64,000 bases of DNA. Origin: Bacteroidota bacterium (GTDB lineage Bacteria > Bacteroidota > Bacteroidia > CAILMK01 > JACPUW01). The notes beneath the pieces are model-generated. The model worked only from the letters and a program-made list of their open reading frames with translations, was not told where the DNA came from and ran no database searches. Positions 1 to 10,077 of this stretch are shown piece by piece. The first letter of the stretch is position 1. Each line of letters opens with the position of its first letter. The translations under genes were made by a program, and so were the position numbers. The stretch covers positions 33,090 to 97,089 of the forward strand of contig JACPUW010000001.1 of NCBI GenBank assembly GCA_016192035.1, read 5' to 3'.

Positions 1-661
1 GCTGCCACTCCATATAGGATTCCACGGTGTCTATGGCGGCATACTTGCCCAATTCATAGCTCCTCACTACAAAGTACTGCCGGTCAGCGGCTATTTCTAC
101 GGCCTCCTGGTAGAGTAGCCTCAGGTCCCAGGCTGCCTTAAACTCCCAGTAAGCCACTGAAATGAGGTAGGAAAGGTCATTGCGGGCCAACTGAAATTCA
201 TGGGTGGATTGCCTTAGCATGGCCTGCTGCATTTTCACCTCTGCGCGCGCTTGGTCTATGAGTAAGTTGCGCAACAGTGGAAGGCTAATTTCCGTGTAGT
301 ACAAGCCCCCCAGGGGGGTGCCCGACTCTGGGTTGAGATACTGGCCGGTATTGAGTTCATAGCCGGCTTTTACCTCTATTCCGCTGTAAATGGGTACTTT
401 AAGTTCTAGCTGGTGGTAGTCGTAATAGGTGCTGCCCTTATATTCCTTTTCATACCTGGCCCAGGCCAATTTTGGGTCAAACTGGCCCCTGGCGGCACGC
501 AGTTTACCCGCAGCCATCTCCACCTCCAGTTCTGCCGCCTGGTACAGAGGGTGGTGGGCCTGCACCAATGCCAAGAATGAGCGAAGGTCTAGGCTGTCCT
601 GGCCCCAAGCCCTGCCTGTGGCCACTGCATTACATGCGAGAACGATCATCCATAACCTCAT
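1..661 (-). CDS. TolC-family outer membrane efflux protein, 3' end truncated by window start
   Basis: Open minus frame from ATG at 661 (MRLWMIVLACNAVATGRAWGQDSLDLRSFLALVQAHHPLYQAAELEVEMAAGKLRAARGQFDPKLAW...) with TolC-like content; directly downstream of HlyD and ABC genes. Confidence 0.75.
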   Translation of the reverse strand, partial: MRLWMIVLACNAVATGRAWGQDSLDLRSFLALVQAHHPLYQAAELEVEMAAGKLRAARGQFDPKLAWARYEKEYKGSTYYDYHQLELKVPIYSGIEVKAGYELNTGQYLNPESGTPLGGLYYTEISLPLLRNLLIDQARAEVKMQQAMLRQSTHEFQLARNDLSYLISVAYWEFKAAWDLRLLYQEAVEIAADRQYFVVRSYELGKYAAIDTVESYMEWQ

Positions 662-663
662 GC

Positions 664-1992
664 TTATTTGCTTTTTGGGCTGGTGCGGGTTATGTCTATA
701 TTGGGCGGAAAACCATTTAGCTGTCGCCATATTTCATACCAAATCGGCACATTGTCAAGCATTGTCCATCCGTAAACACCAGATCCTATGCGAATTTGCT
801 CAGGCCAGGGCTCGTCATTGGGGTCGGGTGTCACCAGTATCCGGTATAGGTTTTCATGGTTGTTTACGTAGTCTATCACTTGTATCTCACCGCCAAAAGT
901 GCCCAGGGAGGCGTTGGGCCAACCGGAAAAAACCAGTGCTGGCCAGCCATCAAACCGTATCCTCACCTTGTTGCCTTTGCTAAGCAAGGGCAGGTCGGTG
1001 GCCGTAACGAATAGTTCGGTGGCAAGTTGTGGATTGGCAGGCATGATGGTGAGAAGGGCATCACCCTCCTTGAGTATTTCACCTACCCCGCTTTTGTCAG
1101 CCCGTACCACATATCCTTCCTGGGGTGCCCGCACTACGTAGTTCTGCTGCCTTATCTCCAGGTTGGCTATGTCTATTTGCATTTTGGTGAGCTTGTTCTC
1201 CAAGTCGTTTATATAGCTCAGCGTTTGGTTCTTATCGGCTATAGCTTTAGAAATCTTGTCGTTGTATTCGGCTTCAAGAGATGATAACTCCAAAATGGCA
1301 TTGAGATACAGGTTGCTGCTCATCTGCAATTTGTTCAGGGCAGTTTGCAGCTTCGCTTGTGCTTCCTGCATTTTCATTCGCTTGTCTTCCAGGCTAGTGA
1401 GAGATACCAGGCCCTCGATTTGCAGTTTTTCTTCGCGGTCAAATTGGGCCTTGGCCGTTTCAAAATTCAGCTCATAAGCTTTTAGGTCGGCACTATCGGT
1501 GGCTATCTTGTACCGGGCATCGGCTATTTTGTTTTTGGCCTTGGAGAGGGATGCCCTAAGGCCATTTTCCATGGCATCAATTTGTCGGTCAAGTGATTTC
1601 ATCTTTTCAAACAGCGATGATATGGATTGTTCCTGGTCGTTTATTTGCGACCTTTTGCGTGCCAATATGTCGGGGTCAAAATACTCGTCCTTGATTTCTG
1701 AAATTACCACCAGGGTATCGCCCTTTTGCACCAATTGTCCTTCTTGTATGTGCCAAGCCCTTATCATGCCCGGCACGGTGGAATACACTTTCTGTGGGCG
1801 GTCTTCAGGGGCAAAAGCCGTTACCTTGCCATAGGCCCTAACGTTTTGTTGCCAAGGCAAAAACATGGCCAGGAAAATAAGGCCAAATATGAGTAAAAGC
1901 CAGTATGACAATATCCTGGCCGATTCATTTCGGTAAAGCAGTTTGGCTATAGCCAGTTGGTCTAGGTGGCCCGATGGTTTGTGGCCTTTCAC
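664..1992 (-). CDS. HlyD-family membrane fusion protein
   Basis: One N-terminal TM segment, long coiled coil, biotinyl/lipoyl-like halves (TVPGMIRAWHIQEGQLVQKGDTLVVI; VRAPQEGYVVRADKSGVGEILKEGDALLTI). Confidence 0.85.
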   Translation of the reverse strand: MKGHKPSGHLDQLAIAKLLYRNESARILSYWLLLIFGLIFLAMFLPWQQNVRAYGKVTAFAPEDRPQKVYSTVPGMIRAWHIQEGQLVQKGDTLVVISEIKDEYFDPDILARKRSQINDQEQSISSLFEKMKSLDRQIDAMENGLRASLSKAKNKIADARYKIATDSADLKAYELNFETAKAQFDREEKLQIEGLVSLTSLEDKRMKMQEAQAKLQTALNKLQMSSNLYLNAILELSSLEAEYNDKISKAIADKNQTLSYINDLENKLTKMQIDIANLEIRQQNYVVRAPQEGYVVRADKSGVGEILKEGDALLTIMPANPQLATELFVTATDLPLLSKGNKVRIRFDGWPALVFSGWPNASLGTFGGEIQVIDYVNNHENLYRILVTPDPNDEPWPEQIRIGSGVYGWTMLDNVPIWYEIWRQLNGFPPNIDITRTSPKSK

Positions 1993-4139
1993 AATATCAA
2001 ACTTTTAACCATTTCATGTTCCCGTATTTGCGCATAGGTGCCAGAGAGTACCGTTTGGCCATCCTGCATTACTAGCACACGGTCCACCGATTGAAGCACC
2101 AAGGGGTCGTGGCTGGATATGATAAAGGTACAGGCCATCTTTTTCTCACGGAGCAAGCGGTGAAAAAGCCGCTTTTTGAACCCAGATTCCAAGTTGAAAA
2201 AGAAGTCGTCAAAAAGCACCAATTTGGGCTTGCCGAGTAAGCTGCGGGCAAGTACCAGTCGTTTGGAAATTGAGGAGGGCAGCCCTTTGCCCGATGCCAC
2301 CAAGGAGGTTTGCAGGCCTTCTTCCAGTGCTGAAACCCAATCACTCAATTCGGTAATTTCAAGCACTTTGTTGAGGTCGGCGGAGCTAATTCCAGGCCGG
2401 GCCAGGGTCAGGTTTTCCACCAGGGTGCCGTCAAAAATGTGCTCGTGCGAAAGGCTGTCGCCCAAGCGGTCGCGCAGCATCCTTTTGTTTATGTCGCGCA
2501 GGGAGGCGCCATTGTAGGTAATCACGCCCTCATATGATTCCAGTATGCCTGCCAGCACATACATCAAGGTGGTTTTGCCGCAGCCCTCATGGCCTATTAT
2601 GGCCACGCTTTCGCATTCGCCCACCTCCATATTGGCACCCCTTAGGGCATAGCTCTTGCCGTCGGGGTAGCGGTACCTAAGGTTTTCTACCCGCACCTCA
2701 AATCCTTTGGTGGAATCTTGCCCAAACTGCATGGGAGCGGTTTCCGCCTCTAGCGGCAAATCGCTCAGATTACCCATTTTCTCCACCGCCGTCAGTACAT
2801 CGTAAATCGTGTCCAAATTGATAATCAATTTTTCTATAGAATTGATTACTAATACTATAACTAGTTCTGCTGCCACAAATTGGCCCACAGAAATTTGGCG
2901 ATCTATAACCAAGAAACTGCCAAGTACCAATAAGCCGCCCACTATGCCGGTTTTAAATGCAACGAAACCACCATATTGGGTCATCAACACCTTAAAGTGC
3001 AGCTTGCGCTTTTGGAGGTAGCCGCCCAGCTGTTTTTCGAGTTTTTGAATGGGTAGCGGCGAATTGCCTGCCAGCTTAAATGTTTTGATATTTCGCCCAA
3101 GCTCCTCTAGCCAGTGGGCTATGGCGTACTTGTACTTGGATTCATACAGGCTGGTATCTAGGCCGCGCCTGGCCGTGAAATAGAAAAGGAAATAGATGCA
3201 TACCAGCAAGAACAAACCGAAAAACACGAAAAAAGGGTGGTACATGGAGAGGAGCAGCAGGCCAAAGAATACCTGAAGCAGGGCGGTGATGAGCTCTACC
3301 AATATCTTGGTCAAGCCTTTTTGTACCGACAGCACGTCAAAGAACCGGTTCACCAATTCGGGCTCATACACATTGATAAGCCTTTCATAGCGAATGCGCG
3401 GTATCCTAAAGGCAAAATCTATGGCTGTTCGGCTGAAAATGCGCTGTTGCACGGTTTCTACCACGGTCATTTGCATCACCTGCATGATGCCGGTAAGAAA
3501 AACACCTACAATGACAAAGGCGCTGAGCAGCACCACGGGCCGCAAAAAAAGCCCGCCAGAAATAAGGCTTACCACCGACTGCACCCCCAAGGGCAGGGTA
3601 AGGCTAAGCAAGCCACCCAGTATGGCGTATATGTAAATCTGGTAGATATACTTGCGCTCTTCGCGCAGCAGGTTGACAAACCTGCGCACCGGCGATGGAA
3701 TCGCAGATTCATTCCCTTCATTGATTTTGATGGGAATCACGGTCAGTATATCGGAGCTGCCTTCATGTTCCGGGGCAAATTCCTGGTACAGGCATAACTG
3801 GGGTGCCAGTTCTGTCCAGGGCACTTCTTTTGAGCTTTCCTTTGTTTTTACCAGTATGTGGCCCTCCTTTTTGGCCTGGCTTATGGTGAGCCACTCCTTA
3901 TTGGCAAATACTACCAGCGGAATGGGCACTTCCTGTACATGCTTGTATAAATCATTGGCCGTAAATGGCTTGGTGTTTAGATAAAGTTGGGCGGGGTTGC
4001 CCATGCTGTTGGCCAGTGATAACCAATCCCTGATGCCCATTTCGGTATCGTCAAGCATTTGCTGAACCCTGAGGGCACTGCCTGGCTTAAAGCCATCAGC
4101 AAGAAAGGTTACCAGTTGTTTGGCGGCAGTGGATTTCAC
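1989..4139 (-). CDS. ABC transporter, fused permease/ATPase, exporter type
   Basis: TM domain followed by NBD with Walker A GHEGCGKTT; degenerate signature (LPSSISKRLVLARSLL) and Walker B (KLVLFDDFFFNLE). Overlaps the HlyD gene by 4 bp. Confidence 0.85.
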   Translation of the reverse strand: MKSTAAKQLVTFLADGFKPGSALRVQQMLDDTEMGIRDWLSLANSMGNPAQLYLNTKPFTANDLYKHVQEVPIPLVVFANKEWLTISQAKKEGHILVKTKESSKEVPWTELAPQLCLYQEFAPEHEGSSDILTVIPIKINEGNESAIPSPVRRFVNLLREERKYIYQIYIYAILGGLLSLTLPLGVQSVVSLISGGLFLRPVVLLSAFVIVGVFLTGIMQVMQMTVVETVQQRIFSRTAIDFAFRIPRIRYERLINVYEPELVNRFFDVLSVQKGLTKILVELITALLQVFFGLLLLSMYHPFFVFFGLFLLVCIYFLFYFTARRGLDTSLYESKYKYAIAHWLEELGRNIKTFKLAGNSPLPIQKLEKQLGGYLQKRKLHFKVLMTQYGGFVAFKTGIVGGLLVLGSFLVIDRQISVGQFVAAELVIVLVINSIEKLIINLDTIYDVLTAVEKMGNLSDLPLEAETAPMQFGQDSTKGFEVRVENLRYRYPDGKSYALRGANMEVGECESVAIIGHEGCGKTTLMYVLAGILESYEGVITYNGASLRDINKRMLRDRLGDSLSHEHIFDGTLVENLTLARPGISSADLNKVLEITELSDWVSALEEGLQTSLVASGKGLPSSISKRLVLARSLLGKPKLVLFDDFFFNLESGFKKRLFHRLLREKKMACTFIISSHDPLVLQSVDRVLVMQDGQTVLSGTYAQIREHEMVKSLIL

Positions 4140-4229
4140 TATAGTGTTTGAGCGGTGTGAAACAAGCTGTGCGGCACATGGTTTTGCATACCAACATCAA
4201 TTATTGTTAACACTGGTTGCGGGCCTGGG

Positions 4230-4754
4230 CTATTCCATCAGTTTGTCGATCATGGCTTCAAAGGCAGCCTTGCGTTCCTGCCCCAACTCCATGTCCACAT
4301 CCTGAAATTTGAAGTATAGGGTTTCAAGAAGCTGTGGGTCAAGGAGATTTTCTGCCAGCACAAATAGTTCGTCGTTTTCGGCAGCTATGTGGTCAAGTAG
4401 GTCGCCTGTGTAGCGCTCCAGCACTTTCATGGCGCGGGGATAGTCTTTGTCATCAAGGGCTTCCATGATTTCCCTGGCATACTCCCTAAAGTCTTCGTGG
4501 TGGGTTTCAAACTCTTCTATTATGCCGTGGAGCACAAAATCGGGGTGGTCCATTATGGCGGGAAAGAGGATCTCTTCTTCCTTGCGGTGGTGGTAGCCAT
4601 CGGCATACTCCCTAAAGAACCCTACCAATTGCCTGGCGGTGGACTCAAAACGAGAAGGGTCGGTTTCCCAAAGGCCCTTGAGGCCATCTACTATCTTTTC
4701 GGCCTTCATTACCACTTCGTGCTCGGCATACATTATGTCTAAGGGGTTGTTCAT
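4230..4754 (-). CDS. Hemerythrin HHE-domain protein
   Basis: Conserved H...HxxxE pattern (YADGYHHRKEEEILFPAI; ETHHEDFREYAREI; DLLDHIAAENDELFVLAENLL). Confidence 0.8.
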   Translation of the reverse strand: MNNPLDIMYAEHEVVMKAEKIVDGLKGLWETDPSRFESTARQLVGFFREYADGYHHRKEEEILFPAIMDHPDFVLHGIIEEFETHHEDFREYAREIMEALDDKDYPRAMKVLERYTGDLLDHIAAENDELFVLAENLLDPQLLETLYFKFQDVDMELGQERKAAFEAMIDKLME

Positions 4755-4814
4755 TTACTGAGTTGTTTTGTGTATTTTGTTGCAAAATAAGGCAATGAAA
4801 CCTGGGTATGGGGT

Positions 4815-4862
4815 AAAAAAAACACCCACAACCAACGGCCATGTGGCGGTCAATTGTGGGTG
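4815..4862 (-). terminator. Rho-independent terminator of tRNA-Ala
   Basis: Perfect 9-bp inverted repeat CACCCACAA/TTGTGGGTG (4823-4831 / 4854-4862), followed on the minus strand by eight T. Confidence 0.75.
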
Positions 4863-4866
4863 GCGG

Positions 4867-4940
<74 letters not shown>

Positions 4941-5004
4941 AAGGTATTTTGCTTACAGGCTTTTCCGTAAACAAGGCTGCAAATGTAGCAAACCGCCAAT
5001 TAAA

Positions 5005-6444
5005 TTAAAAACCGATGGACAGGTTTAAGGAGAGGTCGGCTCCCTTTACTATTTGGGGCGCAAAGACTCCCAAGAGGGCGTTGCTCCCCAGGGCAAAACG
5101 CAGGGGGCCACCCCGCAAACCCAGAAAACAGCCCATGTTCATGCCATACACCCCCCCATAGCCAGCGTTTAGGCCAGCTGATAGCAGGTTGCCCATGCGC
5201 AGGGCATAGGCCACATTCACAAAAGGCCTGGTACTATTGCCCGGTGCCTTGTTAAGCCCTTGTATGTAGGTCAAATGCACGGTATGCCGGTAGTAGCTTT
5301 CTCCTTTTCTGGTTTCCTTTTCGCTTATGCCATAAGAGCCGCCCAGGGTAATGCGGGTGGGCAACTGCATAAAGAAATCCCGTTGGGTCTCTGTGGGCAT
5401 ATACTTGGCCAGGAGTGAATCCGCGTTGAAATCCGGTTTGGTGTCCAAGTCTTTAAAGCCCATGCGCACCCCGTCAAAACTCACTTGGCCGGTGCCGCTG
5501 TAGTTGCGTACGTTGCCGCCGCCATAGTGGATATTGCCTATGTCGTTTACTGCGCCAAATGCCTTTATGTGCTTGACCAACTGTATAGAAGTGCCTATAT
5601 CGAATCCCAGTCCATGACCAAGGCCCGTCCTCACATAATTGGCATTGATCTTATCATCCTCCCCTGTCAAGGGTAAGGCCACATCAAAAAGGTAATCCAG
5701 GTTAAAATCCCAAACAGCGGGGTCTGCACTGTTGAGCGATAAATTGGCCTTACCGGTTTGCAGGGCGGCATATCCCACTAGGTATTTTAGGTTGATGCCG
5801 GTCCTAATTTTCATGCCATTGCTCAAACTGAGCAGGGGGAAGGCTGTGGAAAGGCACCACTCGGAGTAGGCGTTGAAGGAAACATTAAGATCTAGTAAAT
5901 CAATGGGTTCATCGCCAAATGATGCATTTCCGTTGTAAAGCATGGTGAAGACATCCTTGCCAAAGTAGTAGGAGAACCCGGTTTTTACCCGGTGGTTGAA
6001 ACCCATGGTCACAATCTCCTTTTTGTCGTCGCCCGCCTTGAACTTGACGGCAATGGCCAGGGGTGGGTATGCCGTGATACCGGTGACGAAAAAATTCGTG
6101 GCCGGGGTGTTGTTTACTATTTGGTCAAGTATCACATGTGGCAATAGATAGGCGGTGCCATCGGCATTTCGCAATACGGGCACTTCGTCGTCGTCAATTT
6201 TTCCCGTGGTAACGTTTGTTGCTACTTGGTAAAACCAGTTCACGTCGGCTATTGAATTGCCTATGTAGTAGTTAAGCCCGGTTAAATTCACCGACAGGGT
6301 GCGGATGTCGGTGCCCAGTTCTGATGGGTAATCAAAGGCGCCACTGGTTTTGAAGAAAGCATTGTACTGAAACTGATTGCCGTACTGGGCCAGGGCTGAT
6401 TGCGCACAGCAAAAAAGTACTATGGGGAGGAGGTGTTTTTTCAT
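5005..6444 (-). CDS. DUF5723-like Bacteroidota outer membrane/secreted protein
   Basis: Signal peptide; repetitive beta-strand composition; C-terminus SLNLSIGF typical of outer membrane barrels. Confidence 0.6.
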   Translation of the reverse strand: MKKHLLPIVLFCCAQSALAQYGNQFQYNAFFKTSGAFDYPSELGTDIRTLSVNLTGLNYYIGNSIADVNWFYQVATNVTTGKIDDDEVPVLRNADGTAYLLPHVILDQIVNNTPATNFFVTGITAYPPLAIAVKFKAGDDKKEIVTMGFNHRVKTGFSYYFGKDVFTMLYNGNASFGDEPIDLLDLNVSFNAYSEWCLSTAFPLLSLSNGMKIRTGINLKYLVGYAALQTGKANLSLNSADPAVWDFNLDYLFDVALPLTGEDDKINANYVRTGLGHGLGFDIGTSIQLVKHIKAFGAVNDIGNIHYGGGNVRNYSGTGQVSFDGVRMGFKDLDTKPDFNADSLLAKYMPTETQRDFFMQLPTRITLGGSYGISEKETRKGESYYRHTVHLTYIQGLNKAPGNSTRPFVNVAYALRMGNLLSAGLNAGYGGVYGMNMGCFLGLRGGPLRFALGSNALLGVFAPQIVKGADLSLNLSIGF

Positions 6445-6446
6445 CG

Positions 6447-7517
6447 TTATTCAATTTCAATTTGGTCAACATATAGGGTAAAATCCAGCATGAGCTTGAG
6501 CCTGAGCATGGATTGTTCGTTTAGCACTATCCCCACCCCTGCGGGGTCGTCGGGGGTATGTATGCGGTAGATTATTTCAAGGTCACGTTCAGAGTAGAAG
6601 AGTGCCAATTGGTCAAAACTCAAATCGGCCTTTGCCTCCGTAATTCCCTCTTCCAGCACGTCATAGCTCAGGGGGTCTATGGTGCCGGGTTTTAGCGTCA
6701 CGGCTTCTTGAAACAGCGAGTCTATGGTGTTGCCTTGTTCGTCGAGCACCATTACCTGCGCCCTGGCCTGTATGGGCAGGCCATTTCTAAAGGCCAGCAT
6801 GATGCTGCCTTCCAGTATTTTCTGCGGTTCGGCACCTGCGCCAAATATTGACACGCTTGCAGGGACCGTATCGGTCCATTCCTTACTAGGGTACAACTCC
6901 AATTTTCTCACCGAGATAAATTCAAATCCAAAGGCAAATACCGTTGAGGCATCGGTGAAATCCACCACTTGCCCGTTGCTGCCCGACGATCTAAAATTGT
7001 CGAGGTAAAACATCACATTTGACTCAACCTTAAGCGGTTCGTCAGCCTTTGTTGATACTTCTATGTGAAAAGTATAGGTGGAGTTGGGTGCAACGGTTTG
7101 TCCTATGGAGTGGCGGTAAAACACCTGCCCATTGCCCACGTTTTCAAAAACCAATTCGGTGCCCTGCCCTATGGGTATGGGGTACTTATTGGTAAAATCT
7201 ACTTGTATGTCAAGCGAATCGGTATGTATGGCCTTGAAATATTCGGTGAGTTCAAACACCTGGGCGCTGCTTCGGGAGTTCAATCCATTAATGGGCGGCA
7301 CGATCATGGGCCCACTCCACAGGGAATTGACCTCCAAGGATAAAATGTCGTCCACTAGCTTGATTTTTTGTAGGTTGGTAAGTGAATTGAGGCTAAGGGC
7401 GGTTTTTACCACCGGTCCTGCATAGTGGTGGGTCCACGGCTCAGGTTCCCAGGTTATTTCTTTAAAGCAGCCAGTAAGGAGCCATACGCATATGGCCAGG
7501 AGGAGTTTTGTTTTCAT
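6447..7517 (-). CDS. Putative lipoprotein of unknown function
   Basis: Lipobox-like N-terminus MKTKLLLAICVWLLTGCFKE; adjacent to and co-oriented with the DUF5723-like gene. Confidence 0.65.
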   Translation of the reverse strand: MKTKLLLAICVWLLTGCFKEITWEPEPWTHHYAGPVVKTALSLNSLTNLQKIKLVDDILSLEVNSLWSGPMIVPPINGLNSRSSAQVFELTEYFKAIHTDSLDIQVDFTNKYPIPIGQGTELVFENVGNGQVFYRHSIGQTVAPNSTYTFHIEVSTKADEPLKVESNVMFYLDNFRSSGSNGQVVDFTDASTVFAFGFEFISVRKLELYPSKEWTDTVPASVSIFGAGAEPQKILEGSIMLAFRNGLPIQARAQVMVLDEQGNTIDSLFQEAVTLKPGTIDPLSYDVLEEGITEAKADLSFDQLALFYSERDLEIIYRIHTPDDPAGVGIVLNEQSMLRLKLMLDFTLYVDQIEIE

Positions 7518-7645
7518 TTTTGCCTTGTTAAAGCATTAGCAAATATCTGCACGAAAGGGGACTAAAGGGTAAAATGTTAAATTCTTTAAGTGTGTGCGAT
7601 ACCTTTGCGCGGTGCTAAAATTGCATTAACCTTCTTATTTACAGC

Positions 7646-8173
7646 ATGGAAGTTCGTATTAGCGGAATATCGGATTTGGCTTCGGCGCGGGCGGCCAATG
7701 GCCTGGGGCCTGACTATATGGGCCTGCTCCTGGCCACCCATGGCACTGGCGGTATATCTCCCATACAGGTGCCCGACCTGGTGCAGTGGCTCCCCCAAGC
7801 GCGACTGGTGGGGCAGGCCCACCATCTCGATGCCGATAAGGCACTGCGATTGGCGGAACTGCTGCAACTGGGCTTTGCTGAGGTGTTGCCTGCCGCTGCC
7901 CAGGTGTTTTCTCCCAAACTATGGGTATGGTGCGCCCAACGGCCACTGTGGAACAACCGCGCCAACTGGGTGGCAGCCTCACCTGATGCGCACATGGCTC
8001 CCCTTTGCACCCACGCTTGGGTGTCGCTGGGCCCGCAGTGGATGGGCAAACTGGATGTGTGGAGGGAGGCGGGCATATCGCGGGTTGACTTTCCCGTCCA
8101 GGCTTATGCCACGCCCGACGGACCGGACTGGACCAGCCTAGAGCGTATGGTAATGGAAGCTAGGGAAGGCTAA
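7646..8173 (+). CDS. TrpF-like (phosphoribosylanthranilate isomerase-like) protein of unclear function
   Basis: N-terminus MEVRISGISDLASARAANGLGPDYMGLLL resembles TrpF MKVKICGIT...ADxLGF, but the catalytic Cys position is Ser; TACCTTTG box at 7600-7607 upstream. Confidence 0.5.
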   Translation: MEVRISGISDLASARAANGLGPDYMGLLLATHGTGGISPIQVPDLVQWLPQARLVGQAHHLDADKALRLAELLQLGFAEVLPAAAQVFSPKLWVWCAQRPLWNNRANWVAASPDAHMAPLCTHAWVSLGPQWMGKLDVWREAGISRVDFPVQAYATPDGPDWTSLERMVMEAREG

Positions 8174-8734
8174 TTATTTTTTCATCAGCCACATAGGGTA
8201 ATCTACGCTTACCTTGCCCCTTTTAATTTTGTCCAGTTTTCCCTTGAGCATGCCTTTTTTGATCGGGCTCAATAGGTCGGTAAACAAAATGCCCTCTATA
8301 TGGTCAAATTCGTGTTGAAAAACCCTGGATATTAATCCTTTAAATTGGGCTTCCTGTACATTGAACGCGGGGTCTTGGTACCGCACATGGATCTCATCAT
8401 GCCGCCATATTTCTTCCCGTATATGCGGTATGCTCAGGCAGCCCTCTTCAAAAGGTATCTTATCTCCACTAAATGAGCATATTACAGGATTGATAAAGGC
8501 CTGTTTTATGCCTTTTTCATCATCAGTGTCCTCTTGTATGGATACATGGGTGTCAACCACAAAGAGCCGGTACGAAAGCCCTACCTGCGGCGCGGCCAAG
8601 CCAATGCCGTTGGCATTGTACATGGTTTCAAACATATTGTCTATCAGTTCGGCCAGGCCTTTGGTGTCTGGGCTTAGATCTTGGCCTTTGCGCTTGAGCA
8701 CCGGGTCGCCAATGCCGCGAATGGGCAGTATCAT
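8174..8734 (-). CDS. def: Peptide deformylase
   Basis: Motifs GIGLAAPQVG, EEGCLSIP, QHEFDHIEGILF. Confidence 0.97.
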   Translation of the reverse strand: MILPIRGIGDPVLKRKGQDLSPDTKGLAELIDNMFETMYNANGIGLAAPQVGLSYRLFVVDTHVSIQEDTDDEKGIKQAFINPVICSFSGDKIPFEEGCLSIPHIREEIWRHDEIHVRYQDPAFNVQEAQFKGLISRVFQHEFDHIEGILFTDLLSPIKKGMLKGKLDKIKRGKVSVDYPMWLMKK

Positions 8735-9147
8735 ATTCCTTTTTCCTGCATGTATCGCTGCAAAATTAGGGTAGCACTTACCTTGTCTATCAAGCCCCTG
8801 TCGCGCCGCTTCATTTTTGGTATGCCTGCCAGCACCATGCTTTCCACGGCTTGTAGGCTGGTTCCCGATTCGTCCATTCCATCTATTTCCAGGCCCGGAA
8901 TTGATTTTTCCAATTGTAGGGCAAAGGCCTTTATCTTATTGGCTATGACCGAAAGGCTCCCATCGAGTCGGTAAGGAAGGCCCAAAACCACCAGGTCAAG
9001 GGTTTCTTTTTTGGCGTAGCCAACCACAAATGACAGTAGCTGCGGTGTTTCTACCGTGGTCAGTCCGGTGGCTATTAGGCGAAACGGGTCGGTTACCGCT
9101 ATGCCACAGCGTTTTCCGCCATAGTCTATGGCCATGATCCTACCCAT
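8731..9147 (-). CDS. ruvX: Putative pre-16S rRNA nuclease / Holliday junction resolvase YqgF family
   Basis: MGRIMAIDYGGKRCGIAVTDPFRLIATGL...LVVLGLPYRLDGS; start chosen at the internal Met before GRIMAIDYG. Confidence 0.9.
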   Translation of the reverse strand: MGRIMAIDYGGKRCGIAVTDPFRLIATGLTTVETPQLLSFVVGYAKKETLDLVVLGLPYRLDGSLSVIANKIKAFALQLEKSIPGLEIDGMDESGTSLQAVESMVLAGIPKMKRRDRGLIDKVSATLILQRYMQEKGI

Positions 9148-10069
9148 GTTTGCTTTCTTGATTTTGTGTTTGCACTGGGCTGCTCCCCACCATAAATATG
9201 CCCCCAAAAATAAGGGCAGCGTACACCAGCATGTACATATGGCCTTGATAACCTCCCCAAAATATGGCTATGGCCGATGCCAGCAAGGGTTGAACATAGA
9301 TATATGCCCCTACCACCGATGAGGCCACATGTTTAAGCGACCAAGCATTGAGCAAATAAGCAAGGAAGGTGGTGCCAAACACCACAAACAGAAGGGCAAG
9401 TAGAATGCTGGTATTGATTTGATGCCAAGGTACTTGGGTGAGTTCCCTAAACCCAAAGGGAAGTACCATGATCAACCCAAAGGCAAAAGTCCATTTCACT
9501 ATGGTAAAAGCGTGGTACTTGCGCATAAGGGGTTTCACCAAAACTAAATAGAGCGCATAACTGCTGGCGTTTATCAGCACCAATAAGTCGCCCTGCCAAG
9601 ATATGCCCTCTACTGACCTGGACACGCCAAATGGGTCGAACACCTGCATGAGCGCACCGGCCAGGCCCAGGGCTATGCCGAGTACCTTGCGCCAGTGTAG
9701 GGATTCGGCTGCCGCCAATGATGAAAAAAGTACTACCAAAAGGGGGTTTATGGTCATCATCACGCTGGCATTGATAGGGGAGGTGAGTGAAAGGCCCCAG
9801 AAAAAGCAGAGCATGTTAACCGCTACCCCCAGGCAGGCACAGAGTAGCAGCCTTAGGTAATCCTTTATAGAATCAATTTTTTCCCTAATCCAAAGGCTAT
9901 GAGCTAAAAGGAACAACAATAAGGCCCCGGATACGCGCAGCAGGATAAACCCAAATGGCCCTATGAAATCGGGCATTAGAGCCTTGGCTATGCTAAAATT
10001 GGCCCCGTATATGGCCCCTACGGTGAGCAGGGCCAGGTGTACCTTGAGTTTTGGCAAATGGCGGGGCAA
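9140..10069 (-). CDS. EamA/DMT-family transporter
   Basis: Ten hydrophobic segments in two repeats typical of EamA. Confidence 0.85.
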   Translation of the reverse strand: MPRHLPKLKVHLALLTVGAIYGANFSIAKALMPDFIGPFGFILLRVSGALLLFLLAHSLWIREKIDSIKDYLRLLLCACLGVAVNMLCFFWGLSLTSPINASVMMTINPLLVVLFSSLAAAESLHWRKVLGIALGLAGALMQVFDPFGVSRSVEGISWQGDLLVLINASSYALYLVLVKPLMRKYHAFTIVKWTFAFGLIMVLPFGFRELTQVPWHQINTSILLALLFVVFGTTFLAYLLNAWSLKHVASSVVGAYIYVQPLLASAIAIFWGGYQGHMYMLVYAALIFGGIFMVGSSPVQTQNQESKHG

Positions 10070-10077
10070 TAGGAAGG

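Noticed and set aside
429-983. ORFs on + strand over the left exporter operon
   Set aside because: Low-complexity antisense frames; the minus-strand TolC and HlyD frames explain the sequence.
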